Made by a program: the position numbers and the translations under genes
Source: Buxus sempervirens
Lineage: Eukaryota > Streptophyta > Magnoliopsida > Buxales > Buxaceae
Direction of reading: 5' to 3'
Length of the DNA: 64,000 bases
Assembly: GCA_947561395.2 (NCBI GenBank)
Contig: OX387193.1
Coordinates: 16,120,001-16,184,000 of the forward strand
In this document: positions 50,445 through 63,235 of the stretch, one piece after another
Layout of the letters: each line of letters begins with the position of its first letter
Position numbering within the stretch: the stretch's first letter is position 1
The notes under the pieces: model-generated
Databases searched by the model: none
What the model saw: the letters and a program-made list of their open reading frames with translations, nothing else
What the model was told of the DNA's origin: nothing

Positions 50445-53400
50445 TCATACAATTGACATTGGTATATCATCAGTGTCATTGTTGTGCATCCGCTTTTGGA
50501 CAGCCTTCACTGATGCAACTCTTGCGGCATTTGCTGCCTTGTTTGCCGCAGCTACAGCCTTGTTCACCCTTTCATCCAACCTGGCCACGTTGTATGCTTT
50601 CTCTGCAGCCCGTCTTGCTTCCTGACATAGAATCAATCAGAACACTCTAAAATTCCTCTGAGTCTTAGTTTATTTTTGCAGTTTATGATACTGATACCAT
50701 TTTTTCTCCCCTTTAACCAGTTTGGAGTATGGTTCTCATGTTTAGAGAGCATGAATACCAATAGATGCTTGGCATTTGAATCATGGGTAACCATAATCCA
50801 GAGATAATACCATGGGACTAATGACTGACTAGACAATTGCCTTATTTTCAGCAGTCAATTATGAGGATTTGAATTACAGCATCTGGGATTGCAATATAAT
50901 TGACTACAAAGGACAAAAAAACCTATTAAAAAACAAGAAACAAATTTCTCCAATGAAAAGTTTTTAAAAGTCTGTTACCTGGACTGCATTGAGTACTTTG
51001 GAATGGTTGACGGCAATTGGAGATTCATGATGGGGAATCTGAGTACTTGGGATGTTGAGGATTCCATTCTGCCAGTGACCAAACTGAGTTTCCCCATTCC
51101 TGAAAGTGTACATACCCAACCCCTGCCTTCTTCCTTCATGCCAGGCTCCTTCATAATAATGCCCATTTCCAAATTTATATACCCCAAAGCCGTGCATCTT
51201 GTCCGAAAAATATTCTCCAGCATATGTGTCCCCATTTCTGTACATGACATATGTAGAGTTGGAATCAAGAACTCAAATCAAAAAGCTTTCTTCACATGCA
51301 ATGTGTAACTAAACCATAGTAAGATTATTAATCTAAATCATTCATAATATTGACCAGAAAAAAACAACAACAACTAAGGGCTTGCAATCCCATGTGCAGG
51401 AATGGCTGTTTCCCATTTCGTCTTTTGCTGTGAAATCTGTTATGGACAACATTAATGCTTGTAATTTATTGAGGCATAGAGGCATATTCAATGCAAATTT
51501 CACTTATGTGATTCTCTGCACTTAATCATTATACTTGAATGGGGATAAATAAATATGGCTTTTCTGGGAAATTTTCTATTAATTCCACTCATCAGATACA
51601 AATATATTCAAGCAGGACTGCAACTCACTACTCAAATTCCTTTTGATATTGATATTGGGTCCTAAGCACCAACTGATAAAATATTCGGCACCTAAAATAT
51701 GATAAGGAAGTAAAATTATCAGACTATTAATAAAGCATAATACCAGTTTTAATATCTCCTGACCACGTGGATAAATAGCCAAGAAGTATTTATGTGCCAG
51801 AAAATATGAAAATGGAATAAAGAAGGTATATTACATGAGCCTTTACAACAGACAAATATCTCATGCTCATCCATAAGTTGAAATGTTATAACAGTTCATG
51901 TCCTGAATTTGAAAAATTAACAAAATATAACAGTTCATATGTTGAAATGTTATAACAGTTTATCTGGCGAGAGCATGAGCAGCCTCCAACAAGTTACAGG
52001 TCTTAAAAATTAACATCCAACAGAACTAACCAAATTTAGATACAAAATATTAATACTTCCAAATCAGAGTATTCAACATGCAGTTTGGAGGAACAGTTTC
52101 TAAAGCAAGGGGTTTGTAAATTGATGGAAACAAAATCCCAGAGTCAAAATGCAAAATGAGAAAATGATTATGAAAACCAATGGTTTATGATACGAGTATG
52201 GAACTAAAGAAAGGAAGACTTAAAAGTTAATTGAATTCAGATACAGAAACAAAAGCAAATAACCAAAAAAAAAAAAAACCAACCATAAATGAACTTATAC
52301 TAGAAGCTAGGATGATGTGACAAAATAACAATGAAATAAGAACACATTACCAATTTACCGTAGATAAGTGGAACCTACCACCATGAGAGGTTCCAGAAAG
52401 AAGATCAATCAATAAAAAGCAATCTATAAACAAATGCCTTATCCCAACTAGTTGGGTCAGCACCATGAATCCTGGTCCTTCATCCCAATCTGTCAAAGAC
52501 TGTATCTTCAATCAAACCATGCGTGTCTTGATTTTACCTCAATAATTCTATCAATGTTCATTTTGCTTTTCCTCTTTCTCTCTTAGATATTTGATGTTTC
52601 TCTCTCACCTTCACATAGTTCCCTCCCAAGGTTTTACTTGACATGCCCAAACTATCATAACCAAGCTCAACATTTTGAATCATCAATCATGCATCGTAAC
52701 AAGCTTAATCACCATCTTGTAAAAGTTTCCTTATAGTTTAGGTGGGATATATTGATCACCTAATAGTCTAGAAACTTTTGAATTATTGAATTACTATAAA
52801 TAAGTGGATCATACTACCATGAGAAGTTCCATACAGAACAACTATTTAATCAGTTTTTCAAGATTCTTCACTATGCATTGTTCAAATATTTAGGCAGTCA
52901 TACGGACATATTTCTAGACTTTCAGTCACAAAAGATTCCTAATCTAATACCTATGTTTACAAAATTCACAAGGCACCAAAATACACACCAAAATACCATC
53001 AGAAAACATAGTTGAAATTCCATGAAATTTTCTTCACGTTTTCTTAAACAGACTTAGCTGCAAACAACTTCTGAACTCCCCAATATTAATCTATAAATAC
53101 ACTTTCGACATTGTCCTTTTAATTTGACCCAACTGAGAAGCAGATTGTATTACTCACTGAACAAGCATGAAGATAAAAATTTTAGTTACTTCATCCCTCC
53201 TTGTGCTAACGCAGCAGTCACAACAGAGGTAAGGAAGGTCAAGACATGCTTTTCACTTGCATCTTCATTGAAATTATGGCAAATGGAGCCTTATAAGTTA
53301 TAACCCCTATTATGATACTCCAATACCTGTGGTGATAAATGGGGCCTTCTAATTCCATATCATGATACTTCAACCCCCAAAAAAAATTTTTTGATTAAAA

Positions 53401-56400
53401 TAAAAATGAAATACAATACTTCACCACATGTAGTGGCATTTACATGGATGTCAAAGTAAGGAAGATGATTAAAAGAAAACCCTAAAGAGATAACACATCA
53501 AGATATAGATTCATATACCATATCATGCACATATCTATGGTTGTTTATATTATTACAGAAGGAAATAGGTGTTCCCTGCTGCATGTAAAGGCTATCAACC
53601 AAGCACCTACAATTTTGAGTCATGGATGCCTCTAGCATAATTTCTGGATTATAATCCCTGGCCAAAGATGCCATCTGAGAATTGGACCAAAGTAATGCGC
53701 CATAAGAGGCATATAATAGGCTCAATATTGAACTGTCGGTAATGCATTATTACACATCTATTTTGAGGAAAACTCCCACATGTCAATAAAAATCTAAGTG
53801 TACAGTATTTGGTCTGAGAAGTCTTTCCTGGTGACAAAATATAAGGATCTTCAACAATGATAGACCTAGTATGACCATAGGTGCAATGAAGGCCAAGGTC
53901 TGATCTACACGGCATAAAATATTTCTAGTGATAGATTTTTATAAATTTCTATATTAAAGGGCATCCAATATAAAGAGAAATTGAGTATGCAAACACTCAC
54001 ACATGCCACTCACATTAATACCCAAATTCAGATAAATCTTTAAATGGTATGGCTATTATTTCCATATTTCTAATAGGATTTTCATGTTCATACAATGTCT
54101 GAAATCATATGGACTCGACAAGATCCCCGTTTCATCTACCTTTTTGGATGTATATAGTTGGCAGAAACCTATATTGCTTAAGGTGAGGTTTTTTTTTTTT
54201 TTTTATCAAGACTCAAGACAAAGACAAATAGAGTCACCAATTCTCAACAACAAAAATTGTCTAAGAACTTCATATCTCTTTCCCTTGCCTTATATGGATG
54301 TCCCATACAAAGGTGGGAAATGATTCACAGGATAAAATGGCATTTAGTACTGGTTAAAGAATTGGGGGCCTTGTTCTGGTATGAATATCTAATTGTAGTC
54401 ACAATTATTTCGAGAATTTTTCACAAATTACTCTCACTAAAAAACTTTTTCATTATTCAATTTTTGCAGAGTGGTAAACTTTCCTTATCTTATTCCCAAT
54501 TTAACAGGTAATATTTCAACAAATACGAGGATTTCAATAGAAAATTCAACAAATATCAAAAGGACAGGCAGAGAATTGTAGTATAACTCCAGAAATTATA
54601 GATCAATCTTTTCAATTGTTTGACTTTGAATATCCGGATGACTTAATTGTCTTCAAGGCAGCAAAATAGAGAAAGAATCTTCAAAAGAGGTTGAGGATTG
54701 GCTCCATAGTAATAAAGCATGACAATTATGTGCGATTTCACTGAATTCTTAAGCTAAAAATAGGATGTGGTCCTTCCCATAAGATAAATAGAACATGCTT
54801 ATAGAACTGAAATCTAATCAAATTTAAATGGCATTTTCAAGCACAAGAACAATATGGACATATAGAATAATGACAGAGTTAAACAAATAAACCTTTAATC
54901 TTTAATGCAATAAATCAAGAAGATCATCTAAAGGGTTCAATTTTGGGAGGAATAACGTAAAATGAGGAGGTAAGAGAGGAGAAAGAGAAGAAGGGAAGGC
55001 CAACCCTGCAAGGATCATGTAGCGAGAAACACTAAACAAGGAAAGAAGAAAGAAAGAAAGCAACAAAGTCCTGAAACTGAAATAAGCTTCAAAATTCACA
55101 AGGAAAAAAAAACTGATACCATCCAGACAAAATCAGAACTACTCTATAAAAAGGCTGAAACAAAAACAACAATCAGAAATCAAATTGCAGAAATACAATC
55201 GTATATTTTCAAACACTTGATCCCGCACAACCATTATCGACTTCGATAAATGCACCAGATTCAAGCACCAAAATTTAACCAGACACAATAATCTGAAATC
55301 GAATAAATACACTTAAAATGGAGAAATCAATGAGAGATATCCAGGTTACCTAAAATGATAATGTCCTAAACCATGCTTGACGCCCCATTTGAACTCTCCA
55401 ACGTACCGACTCCCGTCCTCACATGTATGAACTCCACACCCATGACTCTGGCCGTTCGACCACTCTCCGGCATAAACATCTCCAGTGTAAAATCTATACA
55501 CACCATATCCATGTCTCAAGCCATGCCTGTAGTGCCCCCGATAACGACTCCCTCTTGCCCATGTCTCCACCCCATACCCGTCATACTTTTCATCAATCCA
55601 ATCACCTTCATACCTCCCGCTCATGTAATAGTAGTAAACCCCACTACCAGAGCACTTCCCTTTATGAAATTCACCCTCGTACACATCGCCATTGCCATAA
55701 ACCCGAACATCGCATCCCGAATCAATCCGTTTCTCCGGCTTCGGCGTCGACCCAATTGACCAGAGGACCGGAGGTTGAGGTCTCGATGACAAGGGGAACT
55801 TGAGTGGGGACGAGCGACCGAGGAGGAGACGAATTGGGGGAAGCCGAGGAATGGCGAGGTTGTAGAAAAGGAGGAACAGAGCAGAGAAAGCAAGTGCAGC
55901 GAGAAAATCAAGGAGAAAAGAACGACGGGGATTGAATAGGAAGAAGTAAAAGGAGGGGACGGACAGGAGGAAGAGTAAGCGCAAATGAACACGGAGAATT
56001 CGAACTCGCCGGAGATGACGGAGGAGTCGGAAAGCTGCGGCTCTTGTACCGGACGATAATCGAATCGGAGAAAGGGGTGAAGAATTGAAAGAGGAGGGGT
56101 ACTGAGAAGATTTAGTTTGTTTGTAATGGTGAAGAGAAGATAAAGTAGGAGAATGGGAGATGTTTGAAGGGGTTCTGTTCATCATAGGTCGTTTGTGGGG
56201 CGTGGACGGCGTTGTTGTCGATGATGGTGATAAGGGGCTGTTTGAAATAATGTCATTTCGTGGTTGTTTTGTTGCTGATGGAATTTTGGGTGGTGGGGTT
56301 TGGATTTTGGGAAGGTTGGTGTTGTGGGATTGATAAGGAATGAATTGGGATGGGTCCTGTGGAATTGGTTGGAGGTGTTTGTGGTGGATTACAGAGGAAG

Positions 56401-56485
56401 AGATGAGAGGCGGAGTTGGGTTGAAATCGGAAGAGACGCCACTGCTTTCTTTTCCGATCTGATCTTCAGATTTCTTCTGATGCAT
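50445..56485 (-). CDS. MORN-repeat membrane protein, three exons
   Basis: Exons on the minus strand: 56485-55350, 51237-50979 and 50621-50445, with GT..AG introns of 4112 and 357 bp. The coding length of 1572 nt gives 523 residues. Residues 1-165 are Ser/Pro-rich and probably disordered. A basic stretch (RLLRHLRRVRILRVHLR) precedes two hydrophobic segments at about 168-185 and 190-212. From about 269 come seven full MORN repeats and one partial (YEGEFHKGK.SGSGVY; YEGDW..YDGYGV; YRGHYRHGLRHGYGVY; and so on), crossing the first exon joint. The C-terminus is an Ala/Lys-rich helix (EARRAAEKAYNVARLDERV). This architecture matches the plant family often labelled SET7/9-like MORN proteins, but there is no SET domain. 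MORN repeats usually bind membranes or partner proteins. The exact role is unknown to me. Confidence 0.93.
51238..55349 (-). other. Intron 1 of the MORN gene
   Basis: This 4.1-kb intron has donor GTAACC at 55349-55344 and acceptor TGTACAG before 51237. Apart from the RTE remnant I see only AT-rich sequence and many short open frames without protein similarity. Confidence 0.8.
52437..52725 (-). pseudogene. RTE-type LINE 3' remnant in the MORN-gene intron
   Basis: On the minus strand, scattered frames give SLGMSSKTLGGNYV, RERGKAK..LIELLR, GLIEDTVFDRLG and RTRIHGADPTSWDKA. These match in order the end of plant RTE-clade reverse transcriptases (RGRGRPK..W, L..D.A.DR..WR..IHVADP). The CCCAACTAGTTGGG palindrome (52445-52458) is the usual nucleotide context of that end. 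It is heavily decayed and has no effect on the reading of the host gene beyond lengthening intron 1. Confidence 0.6.
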
Positions 56486-56851
56486 TTACATATATAACGA
56501 TCTCCTTTTTTCCTTTTTTTGTAACCAATTCTTTTTCTGAATCTTCTTCTTCAGCTCCTCTCTAAATCTAGAATTGTTGTTTGGCCTCTGGATTCCGAAT
56601 ATGATGCTCGCTCTATCTTCTCTGAGTTAGTTTCCGTTTTTGGTTTGTGACGATGGTTTTCTCAGGCTCAAAAATCAAATGGGGAGGGAGAATTCATGTG
56701 GGACGGAGACGAGAACCGCTGATCTGCAAAATGTCCCTGGATTCTAATTAAACCACTGAAATGCCATCACCTTTTTAAACTTCTTGGGAAATTACAAATT
56801 GCTCTTTATTTCTTATGATTCTCAAATTTATACCCATTTGGTCGCACGGTG
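56486..56851 (-). promoter_or_regulatory. MORN-gene upstream region
   Basis: This is the region upstream of the MORN-gene start codon on the minus strand. It is T/C-rich on the plus strand (AG-rich in the sense strand) near 56505-56570, as expected for a 5' UTR. A TATA box cannot be assigned with confidence. Confidence 0.35.
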
Positions 56852-57110
56852 TAGGGATGGCAATTTTATTGGGGATTCACATCGTCTGCTGGGTGCCCAA
56901 TAGCCAATGGGAATCCGCCACATCAACGGGCACATTAAAAATAATGTGCTTGTGTCAGGGCTGCCGCTGATGTGGCGGATTCCCATTGGCTGCTGGGCAC
57001 CCAGCAGACGATGTGAATCCTTTTACTGGCTGGACGGGCTTAATAAGCACTTTAGGGCTTGCGAAGCCCAACCTAAAATAAGAATAGAAGCCTGAGCCCG
57101 GCCCTAGTAA
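56852..57110. mobile_element. hAT-like remnant carrying a MITE
   Basis: TAGGGATGGCAATTTTATTGG at 56852 is a typical hAT left end. With the 148-bp MITE (56873-57020) and one copy of its duplication removed, it continues as CTGGCTGGACGGGCTTAATAAG, and it ends near CCCGGCCCTAG (57109). No convincing 8-bp duplication is found, so the right end is uncertain. Confidence 0.4.
56873..57020. mobile_element. Mutator-type MITE (148 bp)
   Basis: The ends GGATTCACATCGTCTGCTGG and its exact inverse form a long stem, covering the first and last 26 bp and more. Flanks are TTTTATTGG (56864-56872) and TTTTACTGG (57021-57029): a 9-bp duplication with one change, the size made by Mutator-like transposases. It has no coding capacity. 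Confidence 0.8.
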
Positions 57111-57899
57111 GTTCGGGATTTGAACTTTTTTTAAATTTTATTAGAAAAACACTTGAAATATTCTTACTAATCTATATTTGATGATTTCTTATACTTATAT
57201 ATTCAACAAATTAAGCGAGAAAACTACCATAAAAATTATAAAATGAATTACTAATATGTGAAACTAATCTAAAATATGTATATTAAACTAGTTTTACATA
57301 TGCAATGACATTCAAGACCCATGTATCATTTAAACCCGAATATAACAAAAAAGTAGGCATTCTTACAGGTGGAATCATGTATCTGAGGTTTTACTTCCTT
57401 GAGGAAAAATTTTAAAAGTTAAGGGCACATATGAAGAAGCAAATTTGAAACATATCTTCAATGTCTTGGGTAGAGATAGAAATAGTTAAATCCAAAGTGA
57501 GTCTCTGTAATTATGGCATATTTGGATAAAAATTTTGAAAATTTTTCAAAAATTTTTGTGAGAGGAGGTATTCTCGTAATATTTGAGTAGAGGAAGGATA
57601 TTTACGACGCTTAGCCGCCATATTTACGACCCTCATGTTACCTGCGAGGAACGACAAACGACCCCTTCAAAGCCATCATTGGTTTCCACGCGGCAATTTT
57701 TTTAGCCACGTGGCACAGGCCTACTAATTTCACGAGCCGCAGTAGCCGGCACAAAAGCCCAAGGAAAGCATGAAACGATCCATTTGATGCTTTTTCAGAA
57801 ATAAAATGAAAATGGGGCGAAGTGGCCAAAATTTACGGAAACGCCACTCTTCTCTTTTTTTAACACAAGGCCAAGGCCAAAAGGCATGGGTCACGGGAG
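57111..57899. other. No gene seen
   Basis: AT-rich to about 57600, then more balanced sequence. A minus-strand frame at 57638-57829 shows no recognisable motif. GTTTCCGT ending at 57907 is the target duplication of the next element. Confidence 0.45.
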
Positions 57900-57907
57900 G
57901 TTTCCGT

Positions 57908-58995
57908 TAGAGCTGGCAACGGGTCAGGTTCGGGTGAGTCATAATCGGGTTGAGAGGTAATTGGGTTGGGTCGGGTTGAACCCGATAATTGGCGGGTTGA
58001 GAAAACCCCAAATTGAACCCAACCCGCCACTAATCAGGTTCAACCAGACAACCAGATTATTTTTTTATTTTTTATTTTTTTTTTCAAGCATGATGGCTTG
58101 CAATTACAAACAGCAGTCGATCATTCTGATATTTGAGATTTGGTTAGCGAGGTATTGCTCAGCAACTCCACAAGAATAAAAAATTTCCAGACAAGCCTGG
58201 ATTTCTCATACTCGAGCAATTTAAAAGACCAACCAGTTCTCGGCGAGATTAATAGATTCTGAAGTTTATCACTTATATCCTCCATCAAGGCAAAACAGGG
58301 ATCACACAACCACCACCACGCTCAAAGAAGTCATGAAGGTTAGCCCATATCGGTGACAAGATCCAACAGTGCTACAAAATGTTAACAACTCGCACGAAGT
58401 AAAAGGAGTGATACAAAACCAGAACAAGGTCAAAAAGAAACCAAGGAGCTGATAATCAAATGGAAACAGGAATGCAGAGTTGATGAGCTGGAAGATTGTA
58501 GAGCAAAAATGGATATAGCAGAAGAAAGTGCAAAAAAAGGTGAAGCATGGAGAAGGAGGAGGTGGAAGCCAAAGACAAACCACCGAAACCAGCAACGAAA
58601 CCAGTGGAATCCCAAAGGACGATCTGATCTCCCAGGGATTTGAAACAAACGAGAGGAGCTGAAAGCCTAAATGGAACTATGGAGTATGGAAGAGCCGATT
58701 AGCCCAAGAGAGCGAGAGTCAAGAGACTTACCGCAAGACAGCGAGTGGCTGTGGCGAAGACAAAACGAAAAGTCAAAAACCCTAAATGGCTAATTCCGCT
58801 ATGCTAAATGTAATTTGAAATTTCCGAAAACTTTGTAAACACTTTAATCGGGTAACCCGTCGGGTGGACGGGTTGTAATCGGGTTGACCCGATTTCGGAC
58901 GGGTTGGAAAAACCTCAACCCGTACCCAACCCAATTAATAAACGGGTCAACCCAACCCGTTTATAATCGGGTTGGTTCGCTTTTTGCTGGCTCTA
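57908..58995. mobile_element. Non-autonomous hAT element (1088 bp)
   Basis: The ends are TAGAGCTGGCAACGGGTC and, inverted, TAGAGCCAGCAAAAAGCG. Flanks are GTTTCCGT (57900-57907) and GTTTCCAT (58996-59003), an 8-bp duplication with one change. The subterminal regions (57915-58050 and 58840-58980) are dense in CGGGTTGGGT/ACCCAACCCG words. The interior is occupied by a LINE-derived segment. Confidence 0.8.
58054..58800 (-). pseudogene. LINE 5' end/ORF1-start fragment with A-rich tail
   Basis: On the minus strand it runs from a T/C-rich leader (58790 downwards) to a start at 58281. That start encodes MEDISDKLQNLLISPRTGW and then FKLLEYEKSRLVWKF, which aligns with the ORF1 start of the LINE at 33333 (MEEISFEFQKLLLP, FALLENEKSRLRN). 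It ends after about 50 codons in an A-rich run (58082-58054 on plus as T-rich). A LINE 5' end joined directly to an A-tail suggests an internally deleted retroposed copy, or a captured fragment next to an unrelated A-rich tract. No target duplication was found. Confidence 0.55.
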
Positions 58996-59003
58996 GTTTC
59001 CAT

Positions 59004-59675
59004 GCCTATAACGTAATATTCACGACTAGCTAAATCAATCCAGCCTTCTGCCCTAAGCAGTTAATCAGCTTAATGAGACACAAAAGATAAATATTTAAAA
59101 CCACTAGCATGGGTGCACGTACAGTACTGCACATAGAGAAGAGAACAATTTTGTAACAGCCTGAGTTTTAAACGAAGAGACAGGATTATGACTGTTGAAA
59201 CTTGATGTTAATAAAACCTTAACAACGTATGGTATGGCCTTTTTAGAAACTCGTGGATAGAGCTTGGCATGCTTCCCAAAGGGCCTTCTCACATTAAATA
59301 GAGTATAGATATAGATAAGGACAAAATATTAAAACAAAAATAAATTTTAAAAAATACCAACTTATAAAAAAAAATTTTATTTAAGTTGAAAGATAAACAA
59401 ATCTATATCTATGTGATATTGTAAAGAAAAGTGCAAAGATTTTGCCCTACTATTTGGTTTTATTTGAAATATCCTTAGAAAATTTTAAAGACATTAATGT
59501 CTTATATTAAATATATAGAGGCATATCATGCTTATTCATACTAAATAATTTGAGGACATGTAGTATTGAACATGCCATAATTAGTTATCATAGGAGTCCA
59601 CACGCTATGAGCGTAGCAAATTAGAAAAAAAATGAGGGTGGCATAAAATGTCCGCCAGAAAAGAAGGTCTTGGCT
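59004..59675. other. No gene seen
   Basis: AT-rich intergenic DNA without recognisable coding or repeat structure. Confidence 0.4.
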
Positions 59676-59684
59676 TTATATAAT

Positions 59685-59905
59685 GGATTCAGATTTTTTT
59701 ACTGTTGAGCCCATAAATTGGCTCAATCATGCCCAATTGTTGCTTGCCAAGTAGGCAAGCAACACTTCCCTGAAAAAGTGATTTTCACTTTTTGGCTTTC
59801 CAATACAGGAGAGAAAGGAGAGGTAGTGTTGCTTGCCTACTTGGCAAGCAACAATTGGGTACGGTTGAGCCAATTTACGAACTCAACCGTAGATGATCTG
59901 AATCC
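59685..59905. mobile_element. Mutator-type MITE (221 bp)
   Basis: The ends are GGATTCAGAT and ATCTGAATCC. The inverted arms extend about 90 bp with small gaps, including a perfect inner stem with TTGCTTGCCAAGTAGGCAAG and its complement. TTATATAAT is duplicated exactly at 59676-59684 and 59906-59914 (9 bp). It shares the terminal GGATTCA with the MITE at 56873, so both may be mobilised by one Mutator-like transposase. Confidence 0.88.
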
Positions 59906-59914
59906 TTATATAAT

Positions 59915-60589
59915 AGTAAAGATTATTTAAGACAACACTTTATTTTCGCAAATTTTTTTGGAATATTTTTTAAAGCTTTTGATGTTTCAAGTAATTGCTT
60001 ATGTTTTGTTTTCATAATTAGTGCAATTGAAACTTGCTAGTCCTTTATAATCTTAAAGAAATTATACATTATTGAGAGATATATGTTTATCTTTTGCGTT
60101 ATTTTTTTTTTCTCTGTTAATGAAACACTTTTCAAGGTTAAGAGAATACAGTTATTAGATGAAGTAGGTAATAGTGCTTTTTTCTTCTCTTTGTTACATG
60201 ATCCATATGTCAAAATGTGCTAATATTTGTACGGAAGCACCCCTTTGGGAAGCATGCCAAAAACCATATCCTTTTTTTAATTTTTCATAATGTCCTCATA
60301 AATCATTGTTAAAATTCATTAATATAGGGTTATAGCTGTCTTTTCTCTCTAATTTATATTATACAAAACAAACAGTCCTTTTCTCTTTAATTTATACTAT
60401 ATATAAAACAAACAATCCCTATAGAAAGCATGCCAAATATATCCTTTGTTTTTGTCCCAAAATAACCTTCTAGTGCCTTTTTATCTTATATACTAGGCAG
60501 TGCATGTGAAGTAATGTACATAGGAAGAAAGAGGAAGACGGGGAGGGGACCATTTCGCAATTGAATAAGTTTTAAAGGAATTTAAGGCA
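59915..60589. other. No gene seen
   Basis: T-rich intergenic sequence, including AACAAACAGTCC / AACAAACAATCC partial duplications at 60365-60420. No recognisable coding potential. Confidence 0.4.
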
Positions 60590-60594
60590 GTTAT

Positions 60595-62974
60595 TGTAAA
60601 ACCCCGAATTTTCCTTAAATAATAAATTAAATTAGTAAATAATATTACCGAGAGTTATGATTGATAGAAACATTTTAATATTGTAGGGTGTGATCAACTT
60701 AGCGGAGATCCAGAGTTAGACGCAGATCTGACCGTCCGATCGTGAGATATCGAGGTATGTATTCTAATTGGGCAAGGTGTATAGAAGAGTTGCATGGGAG
60801 ATGCATAGGATCAGGGGGGTATATATATGTATAACGAAATAACCTAAATTGTATACTTGTATTGTCGCTCGTATTGAAGAGCCGCAAGTGACGAAACCTG
60901 TTTGAACGACCAAGAGAAGAAGAAGAAGAAGAAGAAGAAGAAGGAAGGGCTGGGCGTGCGTTCATCGTCCAGGGAGTTCCTCAGTGCAAGAGTTTCGCCA
61001 TTGTTCAGAATAGAGAAGGAGAAATCAGCGTATAGAGGTAGGTGACATCGTTTTGGTTTAAAATTGGATTTACCCTTGTTTAATCGCAAATGCATGTTTC
61101 TATGTTATGTAATGTTGTATTTAGTTAGCTAAGCATGCTATAAATACACTAGAATGAGTTTAGACGAGGAAAATCATGATTTAGAACTGTTTCTGCTCGA
61201 TTTGGTAAGACCGCCGACCACGACTGTACTAGGCGCTCATCGGCGATCCTAGGCGCTGGTTATAAATTTGAGGACGCCGTGGACCGCGGGACGACGGACC
61301 GTGGGCGCTCGAATTTGCACTACCGCCGACTCAAGACCGCCCGGAGCGATCCTGAGCGATCCCAGGTGCTCTAAGCAGAAATTCCAATTTTTCATAATTT
61401 CGAACCTAATTCAACTCTAAACTATTTTTAGACAATTTTAATGATTAATTAAGGTATTTTAAGACCAAAATAAACTATCTAATTCCCTGTTTTACAGAAA
61501 AACAAATTAGGGAGATATTTAGGACATTAGTTGCCAAGTTTTGAAGGAAAATGAGAAATGTGATTTTGGGAAAAGCCTAACTACCATTTGATTATCTAAA
61601 CACTTCTAAATGGCATTATAAATCATAAGACATTATAAAGAGAATTCAGAATCCGAATGACTGAGTAATGAAGTAAATGCACAGATATAACCATTATATG
61701 CCGCTAGGCACCAACCCTTATAGAATTATGATACTTTAGGGAATTTTGGAGTCTAATGGGCATAGCTGGTTATGGATCCATAGTCGTAGCTAGATAGCTG
61801 AGGGATATGTCATTTGGGTTGAGTTACTCCTATATGCGACGCGCTTCCTTTGCAAGTTAGTTTGTCTGGGAAGGTCCTATGTCTGGAGGGACACCCCGGT
61901 GAGCCGCTGGTGATTCCCTGTACATGTGGATAAGCGACCATCTCCATGTATTGATTCTGGTGCTGCATGCTGGTGGTACATGCCAACTCTGATGGGTACG
62001 TGTGCAATAAGTCGGTGACTACGGCTCTTGTCTAAGCTGCGCTGCATGGGGCTTGAGTATCATTAGTAGCATCGCTCCTAAGTCGCACGGTGGTATAGCA
62101 ATTGGTTGAGAATCATCTCAAAAGGTTTATCTAACTTTGTGAGTCCTACAATGACACTGAAAACACAACACTTGATATGATTATTAGTATTATTGTGCAC
62201 GTGCGGGATGCATGTGATTGGGATATTGGTTGGATGTGACTGCTTAGTACATCCTGGCAATGCGTGGATTATGCTACTGATTTGACTATTGAGTTCTTAT
62301 ATTAAAACTTGCTGAAAATCATTTCTAGAACTGTTTATCAAACTGTTTTGTGTTCATGAATGGTATAAATGATTATGCGAGCCTGATTTATCGATGTTGC
62401 TTAATCGTGCATGAAATGTTACTTTGCTTATATTAACTGTTTAGTCATGCATGTGTTACCTACTGAGATATTCGTATCTCACCCTACTTCTATTCCATTT
62501 TTTTCAGCTGATACGCGAGAGGGGGATCTCTTAGACTTCCAGGGAGAGATAGCCGAGTATTCGCCGGAGGATTATTATTATCCAGATCTCATCTGAGGTG
62601 GATTGATGTTATAGATTTAGCATTTTTGATTGGTTTATTATCATTTATACGGATTGATGTATGAGAGAGATAAGAGAGAGAGATAGTAACCAGTTCATTT
62701 TACCAGACTTTGATATTATTGACTGATGGTCAAGCTTTATGCTTAGTTGAGGATTTTGATCTACACTTCCGCACATACTTGTTTCCGCAACTCTGATAGT
62801 TTAATATATGGATTGGATTTTGCTTTCTTTGGTCTGGTATGTTATTGATGTTGTAATTGATATGGGCCAGTAACACCTCGAATTTGGTTGTTGAACTAAA
62901 TTCGGGTTGTTACAGTAGCGAACCGGGTTCGGGTCGGGTGCCGGTTTGCATTGACCCGGGTTCGGGGCGTTACA
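60595..62974 (+). mobile_element. D-family solo LTR D2 with perfect TSD
   Basis: It starts TGTAAAACCCCGAATTTTCC and ends GTTCGGGGCGTTACA; length 2380 bp. GTTAT is duplicated exactly at 60590-60594 and 62975-62979. A GAA repeat (60915-60950) and the TTACCTACTGAGATATTCG then TATCTCACC block (62456-62484) are shared landmarks of the D family. It lacks CCG-N11-CGG clusters and any internal genes. It is the best-preserved copy and a good reference for D1, D3 and D4. Confidence 0.9.
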
Positions 62975-63235
62975 GTTATGGCTATTGTACCCTTTATTAA
63001 TGATTCTGATGATGACATGCAAGGGCTGTTTTGGGAAGTCCCACATTTTAGCTTGCGTTATTCCCAAGGGGATGCTTCAAGTTACATATAGTATAGACAT
63101 GGATAACTTTGATTTTTTTTTTGTCGTTTTCCACTTTCAAAAAGATACCCTTTAACAATTTCTTGTTCTTTACATGTCTTAACTTTTTTGTTTACATCCT
63201 GATCCCATATCGGAAACGGATGAAATCCCGATAGA

